A stretch of 64,000 bases of DNA from Saxidomus purpurata. Lineage: Eukaryota > Mollusca > Bivalvia > Venerida > Veneridae. Numbering within the stretch: position 1 is the first letter of the stretch; the number at the start of each line of letters is the position of its first letter. Under the pieces are notes generated by a model. It was not told the DNA's origin, did not search any database, and saw nothing but the letters and a program-made list of their open reading frames with translations. A program made the position numbers and the translations under genes. Of the stretch, positions 20,190 through 32,204 are shown piece by piece. Where the stretch lies: assembly GCA_022818135.1 (NCBI GenBank), contig JAFMSR010000007.1:6183672-6247671 (forward strand), read 5' to 3'.

Positions 20190-21860
20190 GGTCCAGCCTT
20201 ATGAAATAATTGTTGAATTTTGTTTAAACTTTACTGTATCTCCTACATATCTTGCTGGATTTTAATAAAACTTGTCAAAAAGCATATTCAGTATATGAAG
20301 TCTGATCGTGCATATAATGAATAAGGGTCACTATAGGTCAAAGGTCAATGTCACAGAGACCAGTGAATTGAAAGATCTGGCCTCCCTTCATCTTCTAAAC
20401 CTCTTACTGCAGTCTGATAAAATTTGACTGGAATTATTACTATGAAGTCTAGCTACCAATCTATATTTATACTATACTCTATACCCTTTATCGCGCCGAC
20501 CATCTTTAAAAAAATAATACTTGTGCTGATAAATAGATGGTAACGTTTACTTTTATAATTTTGGATTTTGATTCAACAATCATGTACTATCGTTTGGTTG
20601 CTGTGGTTTGTCTTTGCCTAACTGTTCGTGATTTGTAGTTTTTCGTGTTGCATCTTATTTATTACTTCCCTTGATTATTTAATTGGGAATGTGCGTTTTA
20701 TTTAGCTGCAGTGTATGTGTAATGGGCGTGATGCCCTAAATACCAAAGTTACTGCTGTGACCCTTTTGTAATTTTAAATCGCATGCACGTAACATGGGTA
20801 CTATTAGTATTTGATCTTATAAAGAATGTTGTGACTTTGGGTGTCTGTAATTAGTTTCAAATATTTTACTTTTGATTCTTTAGAAAGTCATAAAATGAAT
20901 ACGTATCAAATTCTGAGAGAGGTTTGCTAGCGTAGCTGCAACAAGGAGTCAACTTCCGGGCGAAACATTCAATTCGCTGATGAATACAGTAGAAGCTGAT
21001 GGTTTTAAGTTTGAGTGAGTGTGCATGAGGCAAAATTTGTGTTTTGATAATTGACTGTAGTAAAGTTTAATGCTTTATTTTTTTTTTTTGGTTAATATAT
21101 CGAATTAAACTACACAGTAACTTTTGTTTGAGTATTTGCAAAGCTAAAGGTGCTTGGCTCCAGGGAAGTTATTGGCAGAATCAGGTATTTATCGATATTA
21201 TCTTTTATGCGTATCGGACTTATAATATTGATTCTAAAAGAACGGAATTAGGCTTACTGTTGTAAATGTAATATTATATGATCCGATATAGAATCAATTT
21301 AACCTATTATACCTTTGCCTTCGTGTGCGTTTTGTATATGCTTAAAAACAGTGTGGATTGGGATACAGAATGCAATAGTCTAAAGTATGTGTTTGTAATC
21401 ATGTTGTAAATATTGAAGGATTGCATGGATTTGAATTAGAGACCGTGCAAGGTATATATACTATATAGAACGCAAGTCTAATATCATATCAAAATAAATA
21501 TTTAAGTTTGCTTAATAAAGATTAGTCTATTTATTGGGAAACAATTTATTTGTTTTTGGTTTGTTGATATTAAGCACGCGATTTCACACACTGAAACATA
21601 CACGTTAGGCAGTCCTACAAGAAACAAATTTCGAAGGTTAATATCACCGACGAAAACAATCAAGTTAGCTACTGGTTTTCTATATCTCCTATGCATGTAT
21701 TTAGTGTTTTATCTTTGGTACCAGATAAATCATATGACCAACGCCCCTAGAAGAGATTAGTTATATAAGGTTTAGGGGATTGTGCAAGATACACAACTCG
21801 TCCCAGTTCCAGAGACACCTCGTTTACAACTCGGGACCTCGGTTTAAGACCATTAGTTAC
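20190..21860. other. No gene seen; eroded repeat at 20270-20370
   Basis: GGTCACTATAGGTCAAAGGTCAATGTCACAG (about 20327-20357) is of the GGTCAAGGTCA dispersed type. The rest is AT-rich without recognisable features. Confidence 0.45.
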
Positions 21861-21863
21861 AGT

Positions 21864-21935
21864 GGGGGGGGGGGGGGGTCTAACCGGTGACCTATGGATT
21901 ACCAGTCCAGCCCACGGATCCGCTCAATGGTTCCT
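21864..21935 (-). mobile_element. SINE-like fragment next to a poly-G run
   Basis: CCTATGGATTACCAGTCC...GGATCCGCTC shares its core with the SINE at 18783-18860. It directly follows a G run of about 14 at 21865. Confidence 0.4.
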
Positions 21936-21939
21936 TTTA

Positions 21940-23560
21940 AAGTGTTCAAGTCTGTTTTATTCAAACAGCGAATACACGTATGTGTACAGCGTATGTAAAA
22001 AGTTATGGATTAAAACATAAATTTAGGGCGATATGGTAGACGCCGAATGTTAAAAAAATATATATACACGTAATCATTAACGTATTATTACTCACAGGAG
22101 CTAGCAGTCGGGCTTGGGGCACATTCTGGCTTTGTTTCACCCTTTTACACTGACATACTGAGAAGCCAAATAAAATTATGTCATTTTTCCCGGATCATAA
22201 CTTTAATATTTTACCACTGAAGTTTACCGTATAGCCAAATTGTATATCCAGATTTTCAATAAAAGCACATGCCCGTGCTTGTGAGAAATGCTATTACTAG
22301 GATAATTGGTATGTATCATAAATTGAATGCAATTTTCTTTGATAGCCGATATGCATTGATTTCTTTATATATATCCGATTAGCCAACTTTGTCGTCTATT
22401 CTCTAATTAGAAATACACCAGACTGCTAACTACACGGACATTCTACTTTTTTTTCGATTGATTAGTTTACACATCATGGCACGCGAAGACAATACATATA
22501 CCTTTTCATTTTCATTTAATATAAATGTTTATTTTATTTAACTCTATTTATTTCAATATATGAAAATATCCTGGTCAAAACGAATTAAACATATCGCCGA
22601 CTGTATAATCGGCCGAATTAGTGAAAGGTAACAATAACAGAATAAATTGTTTTATTAGCTTTAGGGGTTAAATCTTCTCACAAACTGTTTAATATTAGAA
22701 TGCGCGCGTTCGGACATGTCGCGATTACAATTCAAATTTACTTTGTTACATGTAACAAACAAACTAATCTTTACGACATGTTTATAGTTTAACACTGCAA
22801 TACTTTGCACATTAGAAGGACCGTTTTAATTTATATACCTACGTCTTATTTGGATATTGTGGACCAGTGATCTTGCACGGGTAAGGGTATTTTTACTGTC
22901 TGAATAAAATGTGATGTTTAACATCCAGTACGATTGTAGTGGGTATTATCAGGAACCATAGAGTATTTCTGGTATTATTCAGTCTAAGAACGGCTTGAAC
23001 TTTCAAACTTTTAGTTAGTATAACAGTTCCTCTGCTCTGTCTTTGTGATCAGTGCTTGGACATCATTACAGTCTGATATAATATGCACATGTTCATTATT
23101 CAGTATTCAGTCATTTAATTTGTACTAGACACTCTTTAAACAATGAACGATACTTTCTAAATTAAGAGATAGTTAAGTCCAATTTAAGAATTAACGAAGA
23201 AAGGATTTACGTTTGATGACATTTGCGGATTTTTTTCTGACAATAGACCCGGATCTTACAAGACGCCATCTGCTAGAGGGAAGCATCTTTATTGTGTCGA
23301 CCTCATGGGATATCAGTGTCGTTTAAACACTTTATACATATTTGTCACAAACGAAATAAATGCGCATGAAATAAAATCACATTTGCTGTATTATATTACA
23401 CGGGTGGTAAGTCATACGGGTATCTGCGAAACTTGGCACGATTGTTGAACAACTCTGTTCATAAAAGTGTGTTTTCACCAGCTTCAGAGGAAACGGTTTT
23501 CATACCAAATACATGAAAGATTCAATACTTCCCTGTAAAAGTGGTATTTTTTTCTGTAAT
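21940..23560. other. Upstream of the palmitoyltransferase, no gene seen
   Basis: AT-rich. It presumably holds the promoter and a 5' UTR exon of the downstream gene, but neither could be located. Confidence 0.4.
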
Positions 23561-23589
23561 TCCAGGAATCCAATTCGCCAGTGGTTAAG

Positions 23590-24681
23590 ATGCAGACGAA
23601 CCATACTTCAAAATTCAAGAACGTCCTAAGTAGAACAAAATGGGAACTCATCCAGATTCTCACCCCTATCGTCACAAATTTTGACCTCCGCATAGGGGAC
23701 TACATCACACAGTGTTGCTTCTTGTTCGGTCTTTCTGGAATTGCTAGCGTAGGGATTATTTTTGCCATCCCCTATCTATACACCAATTATAGCGACAACA
23801 CGAAATTTCTATTACATCTTTACGGATTTTTCTTAGTGTTTCAACTGATTGTGAATTGGCTTTGCGTAAAATTTGTTGATACCAGCTATCAGCCGTACCG
23901 TGACGGTGTCATGCCGGATGGAATATCTATTGGTCAGAATATATGCCGTGCCGGTAACAATATCGAAAATGGTAATAATAACATTAGGTCACGAAAGGAT
24001 GCGACATCGCTAAGTATAACTCATGATGAGAAAGAACAAAGTGTGATGTATTTTGCAACGGGAATACCAAAATCTAATGCTGATCTTCCGGAGCGGAATC
24101 CGTATCCATATTTTTCTTGGGTGCAATGTGTACAGTGTAATAGACCACGTCCACCGAGGTGTCACCATTGTCCAATCTGTGACAAATGTGTTCTTAAAAG
24201 GGATCACCACTGTTACTTCGCAGGAGTATGTGTAGGGTCCAAAAACCTCAGACATTTCACCGTTTTCGTATTTTGGGCTCTAATGGCTGCGTTATTTGCA
24301 AGTGTACACGCTCTGCCATATTATTATTACGACATTCTACCATACACGAGTTATTTCGACCTAATGTTTCCTGTAGCAATAACACGTGCACTTTTTGGAT
24401 ATATTGACTGGATATATGCTTGTTACATAGTGTTCGGATGGTTACTATTAGCGTTCCTGCTTATTGCAAACACATACATGAGAATTGTTGGAACATGTAT
24501 AGGTACGGGTAAAACTTCGTTTGAAATTGACTTCGACATTACAATTAAAGATACAAGAAGTAGGAAGGATAAATTGAAAGCAGTATTTGGTCCACACTGG
24601 GTTCTGAATTTCATATTTCCTCTTCATTTTATATATGAACCTATTGACGATGTGGTAAAATGGCCGACAATAGAAGCTTAG
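23590..24681 (+). CDS. DHHC palmitoyltransferase, ZDHHC24/ZDHHC22-like
   Basis: Protein S-acyltransferase that would attach palmitate to cytosolic Cys residues of membrane proteins. The 363-residue frame starts at ATG 23590; an in-frame GTG three codons earlier is not a likely start. A TTCTGTAATTCCAG acceptor at 23552-23565 suggests a spliced 5' UTR in front of an intron-free coding region. Four membrane segments: about residues 38-58, 72-92, 216-238 and 272-295. The cytosolic Cys-rich domain (about 180-230) has CVQC, RCHHCPICDKC and the catalytic D205-H206-H207-C208. The tail motif AVFGPHWVLNFIFPL matches the GPRW...WP block near the C-terminus of ZDHHC24, which is why I prefer that subfamily. 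A polar N-rich insert precedes the Cys-rich domain. TAG 24679-24681; ATTAAA at 24692. Confidence 0.93.
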   Translation: MQTNHTSKFKNVLSRTKWELIQILTPIVTNFDLRIGDYITQCCFLFGLSGIASVGIIFAIPYLYTNYSDNTKFLLHLYGFFLVFQLIVNWLCVKFVDTSYQPYRDGVMPDGISIGQNICRAGNNIENGNNNIRSRKDATSLSITHDEKEQSVMYFATGIPKSNADLPERNPYPYFSWVQCVQCNRPRPPRCHHCPICDKCVLKRDHHCYFAGVCVGSKNLRHFTVFVFWALMAALFASVHALPYYYYDILPYTSYFDLMFPVAITRALFGYIDWIYACYIVFGWLLLAFLLIANTYMRIVGTCIGTGKTSFEIDFDITIKDTRSRKDKLKAVFGPHWVLNFIFPLHFIYEPIDDVVKWPTIEA

Positions 24682-24954
24682 GTTATTGAAAATTAAAGTT
24701 AATGTTCTGGTGCAATCATGAAATTGCATATGCGATTGACAATCATGGTATACAATCGTAAGACTATCATGCATTGAAATATGCTTGAATGAGAATTGTT
24801 TCAATACTATATCATACTTTATCTTGATCAATCTACAACTTTCAAAGTATCTCTATCTATCATGTGATACTGCCAGTATTATGGGCAGGGTGCACGTCGG
24901 GTGTTAATTAAAGTAAAAAATAAGTTATTTACTGTGTGAAAGTTCTTCCAGTTA

Positions 24955-25265
24955 AGAGAATCAAGATTGTGAAAACTGTTAAAAAAGAGTAAAAGAATAA
25001 AAGGTTGAAAAGAACTGGTGTATGATTAATAACTGGGCTGGGCCACTGTCTGCTTGAAGAATTCAAGATAAGACAGGGTTGCAATATGCGAGGGTTACCT
25101 ATTCCAGAGTATTGTAAGAAGTCCGAGTTTGCATAAGTTTGGCGGAGACAAATGGGTTGCAAATGTCTTGTTAACCTGTTTGGGACTTCTGGATAACTGT
25201 CTAGGGAGATTGCTACAATACTGTAGTATATTTTGTAGAGCATAACCAATTCGGGTGCTACACGT
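24955..25265 (-). pseudogene. LINE ORF2 C-terminal tail, decayed (minus)
   Basis: The minus-strand frame contains MLYKIYYSIVAISLD, then NRLTRHLQPICLRQTYANSD, and ends near an SSRQWPS remnant. This is the pattern [M]xYKIxxNLVAI...RxTRxxHP..R......YxxSFFPRT seen at the C-terminus of CR1/Jockey-like non-LTR elements after the RT domain. A run of 12 G lies just beyond, at 25326. Same family as 25925-26205 and 35539-35835. Confidence 0.65.
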
Positions 25266-25379
25266 CTGTTCTCAGCCGTATTACAGTAACATTCACAACT
25301 TTTAAGAGCATTTGTTTCGGTGAAAGGGGGGGGGGGGGTATTTGTTAACTGCATACGTTATAAAATTCCATTTGAGTTA

Positions 25380-25440
25380 GTACCCGACTTATGGCTAATT
25401 ATAGCCACTTATATTGGCTAATTATAGCCACTTATATTAG
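25380..25440. repeat. Short direct repeat GGCTAATTATAGCCACTTATATT
   Basis: Two near-identical copies of GGCTAATTATAGCCACTTAT about 25 bp apart, each an internal palindrome (GGCTAATTATAGCC). Confidence 0.85.
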
Positions 25441-25924
25441 TGAAAACAAACAATAAATTGCCACAGAAACGTAAATCGTTTATATGAGTAGTAACTCATA
25501 ACCGGCATAAACGACTTTATGAACTTTACGAACTTTATGAGGACGGGTAGTTGTGCAGGTGCGTTACCATAGCGTTAACCTTTACCCTACTACATTTATT
25601 TTGTTTTAATATACCTGTCCATCTTCCAACTTGGACAGTAAGATCAGTATAGCAGTTGTTCAAAGGTTGCCCACTTAACATTTACTGGTTGAATAGTGAA
25701 GAGTACAGTATAAGACTGCACGGATGCTGAACGATCATTATCTTATCTTTCTATGGCTAGATACTGTCACACCTCTCTTTCCAGTGTTATTGACAGGAGT
25801 GCGTGCCATAAAACAAGTGAGAGGAAACCATCAAAAATCTACAGGGAAAGCTCCCTATAGATAGTGTAAAAGTGAAAATAAAGACAATTTGTAAAATATG
25901 GTGGAATAGAGAGAAAGATAAAAG

Positions 25925-26205
25925 TAGTAAAGGCATCCTTAATGATCTAGCAGTTTAATTGAATTAATTCTGAAACAGCCTGCTTGAAAGAGTTCAAACT
26001 AGGCATGGTAGCAATGTGATGAGGCACACCGTTCCACAGTACTGTAGCACGAGGAAAAAAGGAGAATTTGAACTAATCTGTGCCGACGTGTACTTAGCGG
26101 AGACAATATGAGTGCATGAGTCGAGTAAACATTACAGGGGCTACGAGATACGGAGGGAAAGTTATGTGGTAAATCTTATAGAACATGAAAAGCGTTGCAT
26201 CATTT
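25925..26205 (-). pseudogene. LINE ORF2 C-terminal tail, decayed (minus)
   Basis: Reading the minus strand gives MFYKIYHITFPPYLV, then MHSYCLR, FKFSFFPRATVLWNGVPHHI and ATMPSLNSFKQAVSELI. The SFFPR...LWN.LP and LxSFKxxV blocks are hallmarks of the C-terminus of many non-LTR retrotransposons. It has stops and frameshifts and is dead. The DNA just left of it may include the 3' UTR. Confidence 0.75.
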
Positions 26206-26399
26206 CTACGGTGTTCATGGGACTGTTCTGCACTGCTCGCAAAGTCTGGCACACTAAGAGATAAAGTCTACATGCATTTTAAAAATTTCAACAGCAACAC
26301 AAAGAACATATTTTACGTGTTCTATATGAATATTTGGCCAAGTAATAACACTACCAAAGTTACACATAATCCGCTTAAATAAACAGTCTACACAGGTTT

Positions 26400-26875
26400 T
26401 AAAGTATTAGATACTCGTTGTCTTGTTCGTCAGATAAAATTCTAAATCTTGTATCTCGTTTTTGTACACTTCAGTTGATCAAAAAATGAAAAAGAATTGA
26501 AATTTTAAATACGTAGTTTATAAGTTTACGTTATAGTTACATAAATAATGAATTAGTACAGTCATGAAAGATTAAATTCTTTCTATAGCTCAACACACGG
26601 TATATAAAGTGACTTTATTTAGATTATTAATTTTGCAATCAACAGCGTTCTTTCATTAACAACATACACTACCACATTGTCACAACGTACTATCAACCCC
26701 GTTACCAAAATGATCAAGTTCAAAACCCCATAGATTTTGAACGCTCGTGAATGAGTAACAGTAACTCAAAGATCTTAAGTTGTTTATGATATACTATTGT
26801 TGCGTCCCTTAGTACACACTAATTCAGTTAATGCTTGCTGGAGACACTACCTGTAGCAACGTTTTAGCCCTATGT
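26400..26875. other. No gene seen
   Basis: AT-rich, featureless. Confidence 0.4.
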
Positions 26876-26877
26876 GT

Positions 26878-27320
26878 GACATTGACCTTCAAAGTAGCTC
26901 CCGAGGTGTGGTGCATGACGCACCCTTGTGTATGGGAAACAATTGGCTGAAGTTATTTTAAAATCAGTCTATGCATGTTGAAGTTACAGTCCGGACACCA
27001 GGTACTGGTAAATAACACTAAACATTATATTACATGATTGGCCTTCAAGGTAGCTCCCCGGGTGTGGTGCATGACTCACCCTTTTGGCGTGGTTAACAAA
27101 TTTATGGAGTTATTTTTAAATCAGTCTATACATGAAGAAGTTACAGCCTGGATACGGGTATTTAATCCAAAATTGCAGGTTTTAAGACCTTGAACTTCAA
27201 GGTAGTGCGGTGCATGACGCACCATTGTGTCATGGGCTGTCTGTGTTAACTTATTTGAAAATCTGTCGTTGCATATACAAATGTACTAGTATATGCTACA
27301 ACCTGACAACCGGACAGACA
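26878..27320. repeat. Three-copy ~155-bp tandem repeat (TTCAAGGTAGCTCCC)
   Basis: GACCTTCAAAGTAGCTCCCGAGGTGTGGTGCATGACGCACCCTTGTG-type copies begin at about 26883, 27043 and 27189, each followed by AGTTATTTTAAAATCAGTCTATACATG and AGTTACAGCCTGGA-type sequence. The array ends in ACAACCGGACAGACAG, typical of molluscan dispersed repeats. Confidence 0.85.
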
Positions 27321-27359
27321 GAACCTAGCAACGATCTTTGACCGGTCGCGTCCATTCTC

Positions 27360-27560
27360 ATTTTAAAGTTTCAGTGGTTTACTGTTACGCATTTAGTAAA
27401 GTTCGTGGTAGTATGTAAAGAAAACTACGTGAAAGAATCGAAATAATAATGTGTGCCTATATTTTACCGTTGGATAAGATACAGTCGGGTTTAATATCTT
27501 GCATCCAAACGGCAGAATGCATTTAATTCAACGATAAAATTTAGTATTTCCTAAATTATG
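27360..27560. repeat. Palindromic dispersed repeat, short copy
   Basis: Inverted ends ATTTTACCGTTGGATAAGAT (about 27470) and TTCAACGATAAAAT (about 27527), with CATCCAAACGGCAGAATGC between them. Related to the larger copy at 57555-57700. Family unidentified. Confidence 0.55.
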
Positions 27561-27674
27561 AATGCGTTTTAACTGAAAAATATCACTGTTGACAAACAAA
27601 GAAAGAATTACTAAACATTGTAAATAAGGGTGATGTGCACATCGTTTGGCATATGAGTAGGAAGTTAAAATCCC

Positions 27675-28340
27675 AGTCCCTTGAATTAAGCCCCGTGTCA
27701 CTTAATTTCCCCGCAGCCTCGCGAAGTTGCCTCCGAAGCACTTATATAGATAAAATTAGTTACTCCCTATCCCCAAACCCTAGTTTTCCCGCAGTCAAAT
27801 GAAATTAGCCCAAGGGCACTTAGTTTCCCCGCAGCCACGCGGCACCTTGTTTCCCACCTAGTTACCCAGAGGCCCAATGAAGATAGCTCCATGACACCTC
27901 GTTTATTCGCAGCCCCGAGAAGTTAGTCTCGCGGCACCCAGTTTCCACGTGAAGTAGCATATACATTTGTATAAAGTTACCACTCAGCCTAGTGGCACCT
28001 AGTTTCTCTGGAGTCCCGTGAAATTAGCCCCGTGTATTGTACATGCTTTCCCCACTGACCGGCGTTAATTAACCTTTGTATATATACCCGCAAGCCAACG
28101 TACACACGCATGTGCCCACTTCATGAATTTACTCAATTTTTAGTGCCCCCGTATCCACATGAACATTAACCCGTGTTCTAAAGTAGCCTACTTACGCACT
28201 TCTGGTAACACCTTTTCTATAAGTATCATCCCCGCCTTATGGTCGCAGCCCCGTGTCCCCTGCTATCAATAAAGTACTTGTTGCACTGCTTCTTTTACCT
28301 GCAGCCGCATGAAATCACACACCACTGCAGCACAGGCTAC
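27675..28340. repeat. C-rich degenerate tandem array (AGTTTCCCCGCAGCC)
   Basis: Diverged copies of roughly GAAATTAGCCCCGTGGCACCTAGTTTCCCCGCAGCCNCG, spaced about 40-65 bp. The best copies are at 27688-27720, 27800-27850, 27890-27945 and 27990-28040. It is much richer in C than the surroundings. The CCCCGCAG strings mimic splice acceptors, but no frame is kept. Confidence 0.7.
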
Positions 28341-28889
28341 GCCGCCTCGTAAATATATCCTAAGCCTACGAATTGAGGTCTGTGTCCTCTAGTGTCAGCA
28401 CAACTTTTGGCAACATTGCTTCCCTTCATAACTATAATTGTTCTGTCACATGTCCCTCGTATCAACGTAGACGTGGTTTATTATATCTCCATATAAACAT
28501 ATATATAAGCACGACATCCCAGACGGCCAATGTACTAACGCATGCACCAACTTGCGTTCACACAGCCTTGTGTTTCAGACCACAATTTTGTGTTCTCGCA
28601 TTCACATTCACTCAGCCAATATCCACAGGATTAACGCTGACTCTGGTACAATGTAACCTCACCCTTAATGTAACCTAGCGGCCCAATGACCCTAACCCCG
28701 TGTCACTACGAATCAATTTCTGGTTTTTGTGCCAAATTATCAACGGTCGCTTTATTCTACATCCCGGCAATATTAGAATATTGCGAAATATTAGTTTGTT
28801 TCTTTCCCTTTACTTTTAAATCGAATTCCGTGCTAACTTACATTTCAGCTTATCATTTATTTGACCATTCAAAATAGAAAACACAATGT

Positions 28890-29210
28890 ACCATATGTTG
28901 GCTGTTCATTCAGCTGTCCATTCATCTGACCATAGAAGATTGCGCATCTCATCTTGATAGGGAAGTAGTCCCAGAGATTCACTGAATTCAAGTCAGTGGT
29001 TCCTGAGAAACTTCGCGATGTGGGAAAAGTGCTGAATACAATGTATACTGTATTTACATAATAATATAAGGGCCATAACTCAGTGTAAACAGTTATCGAA
29101 CCGGAAAATGCTCGTTAATTGCGCATCTCTCTTATAAAGATGTACTGTGTTTCAGCAAGTGGTTGCTGACAACTATGGTGGACACAAAGGTATATGAAGA
29201 ATTCTAACAC
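28890..29210. repeat. Two-copy dispersed repeat (GATTGCGCATCTC...CAGTGGTTCCTGA)
   Basis: Two blocks carry (A)TTGCGCATCTC followed by GTTTCAGCAAGTGGTTGCTGA-like sequence (about 28940 and 29118), with GGGCCATAACTC between them at 29070. A third relative (CACTGAATTCAAGTCTGCTCAGTGGTTCATGAGAAA) is at 32070. Molluscan dispersed type. Confidence 0.5.
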
Positions 29211-30486
29211 TACTGAAACATATATGCATAGAAGGATTTTAGCGCCTTCGAACTTTTTTGTTTAAAGACCATCGCTACAGTTTCATCATTGTTTTCAAGC
29301 AATGATAATTTTATGAAATTTTGTTTGTTGTTAGGGTAAAACCAAATAAGTCAGAAAATAAAATAGAAAGGTAGCGGGTCACCAGCCTTACTTATAAGTA
29401 ATGGACACTTTTTGAAGTATACTCCCGTATCTCATGTTTATCGATAATAAAACTCTAAATTTGGTAACTCACCATTGTTTTTTATTTAAAATGTTCAGGA
29501 ATTAATCCTATTTTACGAAACTACATGTATTAAGATTTCAAAATGTATTCGCACTGAAAATATACCATAAAGAACTACTAGTTTCTGTAAAAACATACGT
29601 AAAATTTGTAGTCAAAAGTTTTTGGATCGATTGATTTATCCAATCGTCCAATGTTAACAGAGTATAGCATCCTTACGGCCGAACTCTTTACATATAAACA
29701 AGTATTTCCATATATTCAGTTGGTATGAATTATACTGCCTTCTGTTTTAAAAATTATATAGTAACAAATCTAAATAATATCAAAACATTTCAGAATAGCT
29801 TTTTGTAACTAAAACTAAACTAGGTATCTGTTCTGTTATAGAACTATTTTCCTACTCGGTTTCGATCATAACAGTTTTCTAGTCAGACCGAAGACATAAT
29901 ATTTTGGGGGGGTTTTTTTTCTTTTTTTCCCCCCCCCTTTTTATAAAAAAAAAAAAAAAAAAAAAAGAGCGTCTTCTATGACGCAATTAAAATGTGTATG
30001 ACCAAATTACAACAAAAACAACATTTCAAAACCTTTCAAAACGCTTGGAAATGCAAGAAAAATTGTTTTACAACATATGCTTCCGGTATGGGATATGTCT
30101 AATTTTAACCCTATTCCGTCGTCGTTGTCGTCTGATTTCGGATCGATCCGCATTTTGTACCATTGCGTTTTTGTGTGTATTGGTTCGTATGGTACCGTCA
30201 TCATGGTAGACGCATGACACGAACCTTAACAGAAGAGACAAAAATGTCTTTCTGAGTGATTTTAATGATCATTTTGTAGTAATTTCGATCAGACTGTCAC
30301 TGTTGAAAGGGGTTTCAGTTTGCCAAATAATATCAAAGTTTAATGTCTACGGTTGAATGCACTTATGAAAATTCTCTTTGTAGACAAAGTTGACTTTTGA
30401 GATGCAGAGACAAAATGGAAAGTATCCAAAGAGAAACACCTGCTGTCTTGCCAACCCTCTGGTTACCCATCATTTTGTGATGTATC
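29211..30486. other. No gene seen; low-complexity tract at 29904-29966
   Basis: AT-rich. At 29904-29966 a G8, T-rich, C9, T-rich and A24 succession forms an almost pure homopolymer mosaic that is likely to be inaccurate in length. Confidence 0.5.
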
Positions 30487-31293
30487 CACCAGAGTACTGA
30501 ACTGCCCTGTAATTTTAATAAAATACCAAAAGTATACCTAAATAACACCCTATCCATGCTATGAAAAAATACACTAAAATGGTAAAAAAGTCATTTTCTG
30601 ACACTGTTCTATATTATGCACATGGTGTTGAACGTTTTCAACAGGGGGTCAGGTCCCCGCTCTTTTTGTTATATTCAAGCAAGTAATTGAAGATCAACAG
30701 CGGTCGCGTTTAACAGACAATATATTTATCTACCAAACTGGTAAGTAACACTTTTTAAAAAGCTACCGTTTCTATAAAATTCTTCAAGAATATTGAGCTA
30801 TTTCGCTCTCTCCGTTTTCTTGATATTTTCTGTCACTGCTGACTTCCCGTTCAACTCAAATGACCTTTCAAACACGTCATACGGTTATGCACGGAAGTGA
30901 TACTTTGCGCTGCTTACGTAACGTTTTACAAATTGTTTTTACAGTACATAAATTTCCTGTACCCGCTTGTCCAAAAGTTAAGAGGCCACGGTCGCTTAAC
31001 AGCGGCATTCAGCATTGTTTACATACGAAATTGTTACAATATTGAAAGATGAACCGGAAGTCGGCAGTGACAGAAAAACACCAGGAATAAAGAGAGAGCG
31101 AAATAGCGCAATGAGCGGGACCGGATCCCCTGTCGAAAACGTTCAACACCATGTGAATAATATAGAACAGTGTATACGGGGGTTTGTCAGAAAATGACTT
31201 ACTTATTTTTTGTGTATTTTTTCATGATAGGGTGTTATTTAGGTATACTTTGGGTATTTTATTAAAATTACAGGGCAGTTCAGTACTCTGGTG
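30487..31293. mobile_element. 807-bp fold-back element with long inverted arms
   Basis: The left arm from CACCAGAGTACTGAACTGCC (30487) to about 30661 pairs with the right arm ending ...GGCAGTTCAGTACTCTGGTG (31293) back to about 31113, at roughly 90% identity by eye. A second, inner pair is GCTATTTCGCTCTCTCC... (30797-30853) with 31051-31107. On the right the two arm segments are almost adjacent. On the left they are separated by 135 bp (30662-30796), so the left arm gained or the right arm lost that piece. The loop is about 197 bp. No transposase frame. It is a fold-back or long-TIR MITE. Confidence 0.85.
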
Positions 31294-31571
31294 CCAGTGT
31301 GTATCACATACAATTTTACAGAAGTAAACTGAATAAAACTTCTTTAACATATAGTCATGCCTTTTATTTCTTAACCATAAAGAATATGACCATCGGAATT
31401 TCTAAATGACCCTTAAAAATTCTGATACAGGGGGTCATAAATGACTCCTTGAAATTCATAGCTGGCAGAAACGCTGTGGGTTCCTCTCTCAAAAGTAAAG
31501 TTTACATAACTGGTAAAAGGTCAAAATTTGTGGACAGTTGTGTCCCCAGTTAATAAAGTTTACTCGTGCAA

Positions 31572-31660
31572 GGGTTGTCCTGATATTTACACATGTATGT
31601 GTACAGTCTGTGTTGTCCTGATTTAACACATGTATGTTTGCAGACTGTGTTGTTCAGGGA
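31572..31660. repeat. Two-copy ~50-bp direct repeat
   Basis: GTTGTCCTGATATTTACACATGTATGTGTACAGTCTGTGTTGTCCTGAT is followed by a second copy with TTTAACACATGTATGTTTGCAGACTGTGTTGTTC (quoted loosely to show the shared ACATGTATG and GACTGTGTTGT blocks). Confidence 0.75.
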
Positions 31661-32204
31661 CAATCGATCCTCCAGCACTTTCAGTGTTTTGATTTTCTTA
31701 ATGTTCAAGCTATGAGAATTTCTTACTTTTTTGCAGAAGAATTGTTCAAACATCACTTTCTTGAAAACTAATTTAAAAGTGATAGGTCACCAGCCTTGTA
31801 ATTGAGAAAAATGAGCTGTTGCCTCGGGTGGGAGGGTGGTGTTGGAGGGTAGGCCATCTGTTTATTGCTACTGACGTAATACAGATAGCTAAATGAAATT
31901 TTAACTGGACATATTGTGCGTAGTAAAACACATATATACAATATGTAACAAAAATGTATATTTCTGAAAGCATTTAACATAGTTTAAAAGTCTACTGCAT
32001 ATAATGAAATATCTACCGCATATAGCAAACAAGTCATACTAAGACGGTCATGGCGTTCCATAACGCTGCACTGAATTCAAGTCTGCTCAGTGGTTCATGA
32101 GAAAAAGCCGGACGAGAATGTGTAACGTACGCATATACGGGCGTATGGACATATACCATTATCATACCGGGGAATAAAGTGAATGACAGAGATCTGTTTC
32201 TAAT

